Shown: positions 1-5,405, numbered from the stretch's first letter. The stretch: 5,472 nucleotides of DNA from an uncultured Eubacteriales bacterium (GCA_900319835.1 ONPY01000111.1:1-5472); one strand, 5' to 3'. Translations and numbers: made by a program. The notes: generated by a model not told the origin, from the letters alone.

Positions 1-67
1 GGAATCGACCGTGTTGTACAGCTGCTGGAAAAGGTTGCCAATCAGAAGGGGGATGGAGAAGCGGATC
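1..67. repeat. Terminal direct repeat, left copy
   Basis: Bases 1-67 are identical to 5406-5472, in the same orientation. Both copies encode the same MATE residues (from codon 11 to 32), and the frame runs across the join. This is the signature of a circular contig reported with overlapping ends; the unique circle would be 5405 bp. Confidence 0.95.
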
Positions 68-96
68 AGATGCCGGGGAATGCTGCCCGTCGTCAT
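1..96 (-). CDS. MATE-family efflux transporter, N-terminal fragment (cut by left window edge)
   Basis: This is the start of a multidrug and toxic compound extrusion (MATE) type membrane antiporter, a family that exports drugs or metabolites using Na+ or H+ gradients. The minus-strand start codon is at 96-94, and 32 codons run in frame to base 1. The protein begins MTTGSIPRHLIRFSIPLLIG and continues with NLFQQLYNTVDS. This is the characteristic MATE N-terminus: a short polar segment, then helix 1 with the conserved NLFQQLYNTVDS stretch. An AGGGAG ribosome binding site lies 8 nt upstream, and a consensus promoter lies further upstream. The gene is divergent from the operon at 399, so the pump may export a substrate or product of that operon (inference). 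The next residues, IVVGNYVGHEALAAVG, are found at the right end of the window, in frame through the terminal repeat. The family is clear; the transported substrate is unknown. Confidence 0.87.
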   Translation of the reverse strand, partial: MTTGSIPRHLIRFSIPLLIGNLFQQLYNTVDS

Positions 97-104
97 GTCT
101 GTAT

Positions 105-110
105 CTCCCT
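105..110 (-). promoter_or_regulatory. Ribosome binding site of the MATE gene
   Basis: The minus strand reads AGGGAG, with 8 nt between it and the ATG at 96-94. It supports that ATG as the true start of the partial MATE gene, whose N-terminus has the expected family length before helix 1. Confidence 0.7.
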
Positions 111-163
111 GCCGGAGAAGGGATGCCACGTTTTCCACCTCACAATCTGAAAAGAATATGGAA

Positions 164-192
164 AGTATAAAAGGAAACGGGCCGCTTGTCAA
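164..192 (-). promoter_or_regulatory. Sigma-70/SigA promoter of the MATE gene
   Basis: On the minus strand a perfect -35 hexamer TTGACA (192-187) is followed by a 17-nt spacer and the -10 hexamer TATACT (169-164), five of six consensus bases. Transcription should start near 157, giving a leader of about 60 nt before the MATE start codon at 96. This is the strongest promoter match in the window, so the pump is probably well expressed unless it is repressed. Confidence 0.83.
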
Positions 193-206
193 CGCCCGAA
201 GCCTTG

Positions 207-222
207 AAAAATGGGCATTTTT
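207..222. repeat. Inverted repeat in the divergent intergenic region, possible operator
   Basis: AAAAATG (207-213) and CATTTTT (216-222) form perfect 7-bp arms around a 2-bp centre. The repeat lies 15 bp upstream of the MATE -35 element and about 70 bp upstream of the operon -10 element, a position from which a bound regulator could affect both directions. No T-run or gene end makes it a terminator. The operator role is inference. Confidence 0.35.
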
Positions 223-272
223 AACACAGGTGTGAGCTCTGCCGCAAGGGATGGAGAAACGGAAAAGGGACT

Positions 273-287
273 ATATTAACTTGATAT
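273..287. repeat. Imperfect 15-bp palindrome just upstream of the operon -10 element
   Basis: The sequence ATATTAACTTGATAT is symmetric around base 280: ATAT arms at 273-276 and 284-287, an inner AA/TT pair, and one mismatched pair. It occupies the expected -35/spacer region of the operon promoter, where a dimeric repressor or activator could act. It is AT-rich, so chance symmetry is possible. Confidence 0.3.
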
Positions 288-291
288 TTTG

Positions 292-300
292 TGCTATACT
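292..300 (+). promoter_or_regulatory. Extended -10 promoter of the three-gene operon
   Basis: TGCTATACT matches the extended -10 pattern TGnTATAAT, with the -10 hexamer TATACT at 295-300. No good -35 hexamer lies 16-18 nt upstream (TATATT at 272-277), which is common for extended -10 promoters and also fits dependence on an activator. Transcription would begin around 306-308, leaving a leader of roughly 90 nt before the start codon at 399. Confidence 0.6.
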
Positions 301-307
301 GTAAAAA

Positions 308-352
308 GGACTGGAGACCAAGTCCGTTTCACCCACGCCGGAGGCTCCGGCG
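308..352 (+). other. Two potential hairpins in the operon 5' leader
   Basis: The first hairpin (308-325) pairs GGACTGG with CC-A-AGTCC around an AGA loop, with one bulged A. The second (336-352) is CGCCGGAGGCTCCGGCG: a 7-bp G+C stem with a GGC loop, or 8-bp inverted arms around one base. No U-run follows either, and the ribosome binding site at 384-389 is not included in the stems. They may stabilise the mRNA or act as a protein site. No known riboswitch class was recognised. Confidence 0.4.
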
Positions 353-383
353 CCAGGTTGCTGCTTCAGCCCAAAACTGTACG

Positions 384-389
384 AGGAGG
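384..389 (+). promoter_or_regulatory. Ribosome binding site deciding the start of the first operon gene
   Basis: A full AGGAGG lies 9 nt upstream of the ATG at 399. It fixes that start over the in-frame GTG at 291, which has no binding site and overlaps the promoter. Confidence 0.85.
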
Positions 390-398
390 AGACGATCT

Positions 399-1535
399 AT
401 GTCCAATATCAGCGATCTCAGCCGGGACCAGTGGATGCTGAGAGGCCCGCTGGCCAAACGCGGCTATGACTGGTGGTGGCATTCCTTTACCGCAGAGAAC
501 ACGCAGTCCGGCGAAACCAAACCCTTTTATGTGGAATTCTTTACCTGCAATCCCCATAAGGCCCCGGACGAGCCGCGCATTGTCTGGAACCTGGACAAGA
601 AAACGCGCGGCAAGAAAAAGCCCTCCTACCTGATGGTCAATGCCGGATTCTGGGGGGAGGAGAAGGGGCAGCTGCACCGCTTCTTTGCCTGGAAGGATGT
701 GCACGTTCACGCCGACGCGCCCTATGAGATCAGCGCGGCGGACTGCTTCTGCAGCGAGACACACACCCGCGGCAGTATCACGGTTTCCAAGGACGACGCC
801 TGGCTGCACCCCGAGTGGATGAGCGATGCGGGCAGCATCTCCTGGGACCTGACCATCGACAAAGAGGTGGCCTTCCATGTGGGCTATGGGGCAAGCAAGT
901 TTTTCCGGGATCTCAACGCCTTTGAGATGTTCTGGCACGCCGAGGGCATGAAGACCAAGTACGCCGGGGAGATCACGCTCAACGGCGTCAAGTACCGCGT
1001 CCGGCCCGAGACCTGCTACGGCTATGCCGACAAGAACTGGGGCGGGGACTTCACCAGCCCCTGGGTATGGCTCTCCTCCAACAATCTGGTGAGCAAAAAA
1101 ACCGGCAAGCGCCTGGAAAACAGCGTCTTTGACATCGGCGGCGGCAGACCCAAGGTCTTCGGCCTGGCCCTGGACCGCAAGCTCCTGGGCGCCTTCTGGT
1201 ACGAGGGGAAGAACTACGAGTTCAACTTCTCCAAGTTCTGGACGCTCTCGGGTACGAAGTTCGACTGCGAGGAGACCGAGGATGAGATCCACTGGCATGT
1301 GGTGCAGACGACGGCCACGGCCAAGCTAGACACCGTGATCCGCTGCAAAAAGAAGGACATGCTGAACATCAACTATGAAGCGCCCACCGGCCTCAAGCGC
1401 CACAACCGGCTCTGGAACGGCGGCAACGGCACCGGCGTTTTGAAGCTCTACAAGCGGCGCTTCGGCAGGGACATTCTGATCGATGAGATTCTGGCCGAAA
1501 ACATCGGCTGCGAATACGGCGAGTACGACCGATAG
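399..1535 (+). CDS. Tocopherol cyclase/CrtC-like (lipocalin-fold) protein, 378 aa
   Basis: Soluble protein without signal peptide or membrane helix, resembling the tocopherol cyclase / AttH-CrtC superfamily, whose double lipocalin-like beta-barrels bind hydrophobic ligands. Members cyclise tocopherol precursors, hydrate carotenoids, or act as fungal Diels-Alderases. The key signature is YADKNWGGDFTSPWVWLSSN (residues 209-228), close to the YEKNWGG-x-F-P-x-x-W-F-W motif of tocopherol cyclases. Before it, FWHAEGMKTKYAGEITLNG (178-196) matches the family's W-x-x-x-G-x2-T-x3-G strand. The N-terminal YDWWWHSFTAEN and PFYVEFF strands (23-48) also fit. Length suits the family. The start at 399 follows AGGAGG. 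The stop codon overlaps the next gene's ribosome binding site, so both are co-translated. I infer a role on an isoprenoid-like or other hydrophobic substrate together with the two oxidoreductases. Exact reaction is unknown; a non-catalytic binding role is possible. Confidence 0.75.
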   Translation: MSNISDLSRDQWMLRGPLAKRGYDWWWHSFTAENTQSGETKPFYVEFFTCNPHKAPDEPRIVWNLDKKTRGKKKPSYLMVNAGFWGEEKGQLHRFFAWKDVHVHADAPYEISAADCFCSETHTRGSITVSKDDAWLHPEWMSDAGSISWDLTIDKEVAFHVGYGASKFFRDLNAFEMFWHAEGMKTKYAGEITLNGVKYRVRPETCYGYADKNWGGDFTSPWVWLSSNNLVSKKTGKRLENSVFDIGGGRPKVFGLALDRKLLGAFWYEGKNYEFNFSKFWTLSGTKFDCEETEDEIHWHVVQTTATAKLDTVIRCKKKDMLNINYEAPTGLKRHNRLWNGGNGTGVLKLYKRRFGRDILIDEILAENIGCEYGEYDR

Positions 1536-1539
1536 GAGG
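1534..1539 (+). promoter_or_regulatory. Ribosome binding site of the SDR gene, overlapping the upstream stop codon
   Basis: AGGAGG overlaps the TAG stop (1533-1535) of the preceding gene and sits 6 nt before the ATG at 1546. It rules out the upstream in-frame ATG at 1483 and points to coupled translation. Confidence 0.85.
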
Positions 1540-1545
1540 CGCGCC

Positions 1546-2511
1546 ATGATCGAGAACAAAAGCATCGTGCTGACCGGGGCCAGCTCCGGCATCGGCTATG
1601 AGGTCTTAAAGCTCCTGGCCAAGGGCCGGGGCAACCGCATCCTCGCAGTGGCGCGGCATGTGGATCAGCTGAAGGGCTTTGCCGAAAACGTCACGCCCTT
1701 TGCCTGCGATATCAGCACTAGGGAGGGAGTGGACCGCGTTTTTGAAAAGGCGGAGGAGCTCTACGGCAAGATCGATCTCTTCTACGCAAACGCAGGCTTC
1801 CCCTACTACGAGGAGTTTAACTACACCGACTGGGACCGCGTGGACGCGATGTTCCGCACCAACACCATCTCACCCATCTACACCTATGCCAAGTACATCC
1901 GGCACTTGAACGGGCGGGAGGGCATTCTGGCCTATACTGTCAGCGCCATCGGAGAGATGGCCATGCCGGGCTACGCGGTGTACTCGGCCTCCAAGTTTGC
2001 GCTCAACGGCTTCCAGCAGGCCATCCGGCTGGAAAAGCCGGCAAACCTCCAGATCACCTGTCTCTACCCTGTGGCCACCGACACCAATTTCTTCAAGGTG
2101 GCAAACGAGGTGGAGTTTGAAAAGCCCTTCCCGGTCCAGAAGCCCTCCACCGTGGCCAGAAAGATGGTCAAGGGCATCGAGGAGGGGAAGGAGAAGGTCT
2201 CCCCCTGCGGGCTGTTTGATTTCAGCAAGGTGCTCATGGGCGTGATCCCGCCGGTGCGCACGGTGTACTGGAAGCATGAGACGGAGAAGCTGGAGCGCTT
2301 CAAGAGAAAGCTGGAAGCAAGGCGTGAGAAGCTGCGAGGCGACGCAAGACTTGCGGTGGAGAAGGGCCGCGAGGCCGCCGAAGAACTGCGCGAGCGGGAG
2401 CGCGAGGCCAGAAAAGAGCTGGACGAGCGGGCCGCCAAGATGCGCGGCGAGCTGGACGAGAAGGCCGCCCGGGTGCGCGAGGAGATCAAGGACAAGATCC
2501 ATGGAGTATAA
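1546..2511 (+). CDS. Short-chain dehydrogenase/reductase with charged C-terminal helix, 321 aa
   Basis: Classical SDR oxidoreductase that should interconvert an alcohol and a carbonyl using NAD(P)(H). The Rossmann cofactor motif TGASSGIG is at residues 10-17, D55 sits in CDIS, and the structural NAG motif is in YANAG (80-84). The catalytic residues are N106, S133, Y146 and K150 (YSASK). The usual PG after strand 6 is PV here (175-176), followed by T178 and T180. The catalytic domain ends near residue 240. Residues 243-319 form an additional highly charged, proline-free helix with 11-residue repeats at 289-299, 300-310 and 311-321, which ordinary SDRs of about 250 aa lack. It may mediate oligomerisation, membrane-surface binding or docking to a partner (inference). 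The gene starts 10 nt after its upstream neighbour and overlaps the next gene by 11 bp. Hydroxysteroid-dehydrogenase-like activity is possible but unproven. Confidence 0.9.
   Translation: MIENKSIVLTGASSGIGYEVLKLLAKGRGNRILAVARHVDQLKGFAENVTPFACDISTREGVDRVFEKAEELYGKIDLFYANAGFPYYEEFNYTDWDRVDAMFRTNTISPIYTYAKYIRHLNGREGILAYTVSAIGEMAMPGYAVYSASKFALNGFQQAIRLEKPANLQITCLYPVATDTNFFKVANEVEFEKPFPVQKPSTVARKMVKGIEEGKEKVSPCGLFDFSKVLMGVIPPVRTVYWKHETEKLERFKRKLEARREKLRGDARLAVEKGREAAEELREREREARKELDERAAKMRGELDEKAARVREEIKDKIHGV
2410..2508 (+). repeat. Three degenerate 33-bp tandem units encoding 11-residue helix repeats
   Basis: Units start at 2410, 2443 and 2476. GAGCTGGACGAG occurs identically at 2416-2427 and 2449-2460, exactly 33 bp apart, each followed after one codon by GCCGCC. 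The encoded units are RKELDERAAKM, RGELDEKAARV and the diverged REEIKDKIHGV. Shared nucleotides in the first two suggest fairly recent duplication; the third is related mainly at protein level. Confidence 0.6.
2488..2492 (+). promoter_or_regulatory. Ribosome binding site of the OYE gene, inside the SDR coding region
   Basis: AAGGA lies 8 nt before the ATG at 2501, within the last codons of the SDR gene. It favours that ATG over the in-frame ATG at 2513, and the resulting N-terminus (MEYKMLLSPMNIGSMTVKNR) has the usual family spacing. Confidence 0.7.
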
Positions 2512-4579
2512 GATGCTGCTCAGCCCGATGAACATCGGGAGCATGACGGTGAAAAACCGCACTGTCATGACCGCGGCCGAGATGAGTCTCGGCCAGACCA
2601 ACGGCTGCCCCACGGAGAAAATGATGGCCTACTACGAGGAGCGGGCCAAGGGCGGCATCGGCCTCATCATCCCCGGCATCTGCCGGGTCAACGACATGGG
2701 CGCCGCGTCAACCTTCACGCAGCTTGCGATGAGCCATGACTACCACATCGCGCCCATGCATGAATTTGCCGAGCGCCTCCACCGCCACGGGGCGAAGCTC
2801 TGCATCCAGCTGCACCACCCGGGGCGCCAGGGCTACGCCAGCGCCATCAACACCCTGCCCGTGGTAATCCCGGTGGTGGAGCGCTTTCCCAAGGTGCTGG
2901 ACGGCCTCTTCAAGTGTACGCCCCTGCTGCTGGGGCTGGAGGAGAAGGGAATCTGCATGTCGGTGCAGAGCCCCTCCAAGTGTGAGCTCAGCGCACACGG
3001 CGCCACCCGTATCCACGCCATGTCGAGGCGGGAGATTCATAAGCTCATCCGGGATTTTGTGGACGCGGCGGAGCGCTGCCAGAAGGCCGGGGTGGACGCG
3101 GTGGAGCTCCACGGCGGCCACGGCTATATGATCCAGCAGTTTTTAAGCCCCAACACCAACCTCCGCACCGACGAGTACGGCGGCAGTTTTGAAAACCGCC
3201 TGCGCTTTGTCACCGAGATTATCGAGGGCATCCGCGCCCGCTGCGGCCGGGACTACCCGCTGATCGTCCGCCTCACGGTGGACGAGATGTACGACCGCAT
3301 CGGCAAGCCCGGCAAGGGCTACAATCTGAAGGAGGGCAAGCGCATTGCCAAACGCCTGGAGGAGCTGGGCGTGGACGCCATCAACGTGACCTCCGCCTGC
3401 TATGATGTCTACAACCGCTGGCTGGAGCCCACCTCCTATGAGCCGGGCTGGCGCGCGTATCTGGCAAAGGAGATCAAGAGCGTGGTCTCCATCCCGGTGA
3501 TCGCCGCAAATTTCATGCGCTCTCCCGACCAGGCCGAGCGGCAGCTGGAGGAGGGGTACCAGGACTTCATCGGCTCGGCCCGGTCCTTCATCTGTGAGCC
3601 CCACTGGGTCAAAAAGATCGAAGAGGGGAGACCCGAGGAGATCCGAAGATGCATCGGGTGTCTGCACTGCATCAGCTCCTTCATGACCAACGCCAAGGTG
3701 GGCAAAAGCGGCGAGTGCGCCTTAAACCCCGGCGTGGGCCGCGAGCCGCTGGTTGAGGAGCCAAAGCGGGACGGAAACGGCCGGAGAATCGTCATTGTCG
3801 GCGCCGGCATCGCGGGCCTTGCCGCGGCACAGCTTCTGGCCGAGCGCGGCTTTGCCGTGACAGTACTGGAAAAGGAGGCCGTGCCCGGCGGCCAGGTGAA
3901 CACCGCCGCGGCCTGCAATCTCAAGGGCAAGCTCTCCTGGTGTGTGGAAGACCGCCTGGCGGTGCTGCGCCGCCTTGGGGTGGAGCTGCGCTATAAAACC
4001 GAGGCGACGGTCGATTCGGTCAAGGCCCTCAACCCCTATGCCGTTCTGGTTGCAACCGGGGCAACGCCTCTGCGTCCCCGCTCCATCCGCGGCGTCGACC
4101 TGCCACAGGTGGTCACCGCGCCGGAGATCATCCACCGGAAAACCATCGTGGAGAACCGGAACGTGGTGGTGGCCGGCAGCGGCATGACAGGGCTTGAGAC
4201 CGCGGAGATCCTCAATGAGACGGGCAACCGCGTCACCATCCTGGAGATGGCCGACGAGATCGCCCCCGGCACCTGGTTCCAGCTCTTGGATGACGAGCTG
4301 GAGCGACTGACGCCCTGCGGCACCCGCTTTCTCACTAGCCACCAGTTGCTAGAGATCCGGGAGGGCGAGATCATCGCCGCCGACCTCAAGGCGGGGAAGA
4401 TTGTCCACATCCCGGCGGACACGGTGGTCCTGTCCCTGGGCGTCAGACCTGAGCACCGTCTGGCGGACGCACTGCAGTCGGCGCTACCGCGGGTCTATCC
4501 CGTGGGCGACGCGGTGCAAAGCGGCACCATCGCAGACGCGGTCAAAAGCGCCTGGGAAGCGTGCAGCCAGATCCGATAA
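2501..4579 (+). CDS. Old Yellow Enzyme / 2,4-dienoyl-CoA reductase-type Fe-S flavoprotein, 692 aa
   Basis: NAD(P)H-dependent flavoenzyme expected to reduce an activated C=C bond, with the FadH, enoate reductase, BaiCD/BaiH and trimethylamine dehydrogenase architecture. Residues 1-370 form the FMN TIM barrel: LLSPMNIGSMTVKNR near the start, QLHHPGR (103-109), and ELHGGHGY (202-209) with active-site H204 and H207, then QFLSPNTNLRTDEYGGS. Cysteines C384, C387, C390 and C406 should bind 4Fe-4S. An FAD fold follows (GAGIAG, 434-439), then an NAD(P) fold (GSGMTG, 559-564) and the terminal FAD motif VGDA (668-671). Residues about 112-165 are longer than the equivalent loop in FadH. The protein is cytoplasmic and last in the operon, with an 11-bp overlap onto the SDR gene. 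The SDR plus OYE pairing resembles steroid or bile-acid reductive pathways, but similarity does not identify the substrate, so no symbol is assigned. Confidence 0.92.
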   Translation: MEYKMLLSPMNIGSMTVKNRTVMTAAEMSLGQTNGCPTEKMMAYYEERAKGGIGLIIPGICRVNDMGAASTFTQLAMSHDYHIAPMHEFAERLHRHGAKLCIQLHHPGRQGYASAINTLPVVIPVVERFPKVLDGLFKCTPLLLGLEEKGICMSVQSPSKCELSAHGATRIHAMSRREIHKLIRDFVDAAERCQKAGVDAVELHGGHGYMIQQFLSPNTNLRTDEYGGSFENRLRFVTEIIEGIRARCGRDYPLIVRLTVDEMYDRIGKPGKGYNLKEGKRIAKRLEELGVDAINVTSACYDVYNRWLEPTSYEPGWRAYLAKEIKSVVSIPVIAANFMRSPDQAERQLEEGYQDFIGSARSFICEPHWVKKIEEGRPEEIRRCIGCLHCISSFMTNAKVGKSGECALNPGVGREPLVEEPKRDGNGRRIVIVGAGIAGLAAAQLLAERGFAVTVLEKEAVPGGQVNTAAACNLKGKLSWCVEDRLAVLRRLGVELRYKTEATVDSVKALNPYAVLVATGATPLRPRSIRGVDLPQVVTAPEIIHRKTIVENRNVVVAGSGMTGLETAEILNETGNRVTILEMADEIAPGTWFQLLDDELERLTPCGTRFLTSHQLLEIREGEIIAADLKAGKIVHIPADTVVLSLGVRPEHRLADALQSALPRVYPVGDAVQSGTIADAVKSAWEACSQIR

Positions 4580-4588
4580 GCAAAAGCC

Positions 4589-4629
4589 AAAAAGAGCGCG
4601 TTCCCCCGCAGGGGGGACGCGCTCTTTTT
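4589..4629 (+). terminator. Strong rho-independent terminator after the OYE gene
   Basis: Bases 4589-4607 pair with 4611-4629 in a 19-bp stem with a single G-T wobble and a GCA loop. The G+C core (GAGCGCG and CCCCC against GGGGG and CGCGCTC) is followed by TTTTT at 4625-4629. The stem begins 10 bp after the stop codon at 4579. It should end the three-gene transcript and separate it from the AraC gene. The A-run on the 5' side could give weak termination in the reverse direction too. Confidence 0.95.
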
Positions 4630-4637
4630 CGCCACAC

Positions 4638-4666
4638 TTGCAAAGAGAGAAAAAGAGGTGTATGAG
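4638..4666 (+). promoter_or_regulatory. Candidate promoter of the AraC-type regulator gene
   Basis: TTGCAA (4638-4643) and TATGAG (4661-4666) are separated by exactly 17 nt, each with four of six consensus bases. Transcription would start near 4673. A separate promoter is expected because the strong terminator lies directly upstream. Confidence 0.5.
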
Positions 4667-4669
4667 ATA

Positions 4670-4685
4670 GTTAGCGACGACTAAC
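4670..4685. promoter_or_regulatory. Inverted repeat at the predicted AraC-gene transcription start, possible operator
   Basis: GTTAGCGACGACTAAC has 5-bp arms (GTTAG and CTAAC) around a 6-bp centre. It directly follows the candidate -10 element and covers the predicted start site, a classic place for autorepression. The binding protein is unknown; chance symmetry is possible. Confidence 0.35.
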
Positions 4686-4692
4686 AGCGAGC

Positions 4693-4697
4693 GGAGG
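4693..4697 (+). promoter_or_regulatory. Ribosome binding site of the AraC-type gene
   Basis: GGAGG lies 7 nt upstream of the ATG at 4705 and supports that start codon. Confidence 0.75.
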
Positions 4698-4704
4698 CAG
4701 AAGC

Positions 4705-5391
4705 ATGAAGCCCACCAGAAAGGAAAAGCAGCGCTACGGCGCCGACGTGCGGGTGCTCGAGCGGGACGAGGACCACACGGTCTACGCCTTTGCGGAGACA
4801 GGGGAGAACGTGATCCTGACAGCCTACCCGGTCTTTCCGGGAATCGAGCTGATCTATAACGACGTCCACACCGCTGCCATGCCCGCCCGGCCATATCCGG
4901 AGCGGGAGACGGCGGAGATCTGGCACTGCCGGGAGGGGCGCGTGGAATACACGCGCGGGGAGAACTCCTACTTCCTGGCGCCCGGCGATCTGGCCATGCT
5001 GAGGCGGGACGGCGGCTGGGGAGAGACCGTTTTTCCTACGGGCCATTACCACGGCGTCACCGTCGCACTGGATCCGGTCCAGGTCCCGGCGTGTCTCTCC
5101 TGCATCCTGCAGGATGTGGACGTGAACATCCCGGAGCTGATCGAGAAGCTCTGCGGCCATACCGCCTGGTTTTCCGCCCGCTCCTCCGCCCGGATCGAGC
5201 ATGTGTTCTCCGAGCTGTATCAGGTGCCTGAGACAGTCCGCAAGGGCTATTTCAAGGTGAAGATCCTGGAGCTGCTGCTCTTTCTCAGCACACTGCCCGC
5301 GCCGGAGGCCAGACCCACGAACAGGCCGATGAGCATGTTGACAATGGGCGTGGTGCAGCCCACCGCGGCAAGCGCCTCGTGTCCCACATAG
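4705..5391 (+). CDS. AraC-family transcriptional regulator, N-terminal sensor domain only; chimeric end
   Basis: The authentic part is residues 1 to about 199-204. It shows a cupin-like effector-binding domain typical of clostridial AraC regulators: EIWHCREGRVEYTRGENSYF (71-90), LAPGDLAML (91-99) and GHYHGVTVALD (113-123). The linker helix YFKVKILELLLFLSTL (182-197) follows. In the family, about 100 residues carrying two helix-turn-helix motifs come next. Here they are absent: the reading frame passes into antisense MATE sequence near 5295-5316, and the last 24 or so residues (to the stop at 5389-5391) are meaningless. The open frame as written would not encode a DNA-binding protein. The intact gene probably continues in the native genome. 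Its place just downstream of the operon suggests it regulates the operon or the MATE pump (inference). The gene has its own promoter and ribosome binding site. Confidence 0.82.
   Translation: MKPTRKEKQRYGADVRVLERDEDHTVYAFAETGENVILTAYPVFPGIELIYNDVHTAAMPARPYPERETAEIWHCREGRVEYTRGENSYFLAPGDLAMLRRDGGWGETVFPTGHYHGVTVALDPVQVPACLSCILQDVDVNIPELIEKLCGHTAWFSARSSARIEHVFSELYQVPETVRKGYFKVKILELLLFLSTLPAPEARPTNRPMSMLTMGVVQPTAASASCPT
5295..5316. other. Chimeric junction between AraC and MATE coding sequences
   Basis: AraC-like coding on the plus strand is recognisable to about 5310-5316 (LPAPEARP). MATE-like coding on the minus strand is recognisable from the right down to 5295 (GLASGAG). The 15-22 bp overlap reads plausibly in both genes, so it may be a short direct repeat that both native genes carried, through which the circle was closed. 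Confidence 0.65.
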
Positions 5392-5405
5392 TTGCCCACC
5401 ACGAT

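Noticed and set aside
11..235. Small plus-strand open frame at the left edge
   Set aside because: It lies antisense to the MATE N-terminus and its promoter region, has no ribosome binding site and no recognisable protein features.
336..352. G+C hairpin in the leader as an attenuator terminator
   Set aside because: No T-run follows the stem, and no alternative pairing partner was evident.
291..398. Longer N-terminus for the tocopherol cyclase-like protein from the GTG at 291
   Set aside because: That GTG overlaps the extended -10 promoter and has no ribosome binding site. The extra residues are arginine-rich and unlike the family, while AGGAGG precedes the ATG at 399.
366..1298. Long minus-strand open frame opposite the first operon gene
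   Set aside because: It is a by-product of G+C-rich codon bias on the other strand. Its translation shows no recognisable family, and the plus-strand frame has clear conserved motifs.
1483..1545. Upstream ATG for the SDR
   Set aside because: It would overlap the preceding gene, lacks a ribosome binding site, and adds residues before the normal SDR first strand. The ATG at 1546 has AGGAGG 6 nt upstream.
1870..2613. Minus-strand open frame across the SDR tail and OYE start
   Set aside because: Its leucine/histidine-rich content is the antisense of the charged helix. It has no ribosome binding site or family motifs.
2501..4579. Naming the OYE gene baiCD, baiH or fadH
   Set aside because: The architecture matches, but the Fe-S spacing, the enlarged loop and the absence of other bai genes or beta-oxidation context do not support a specific symbol.
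5317..5391. C-terminal tail of the AraC open frame as a real domain
   Set aside because: The residues are the antisense translation of MATE codons and lack any helix-turn-helix. They are a product of the chimeric junction.
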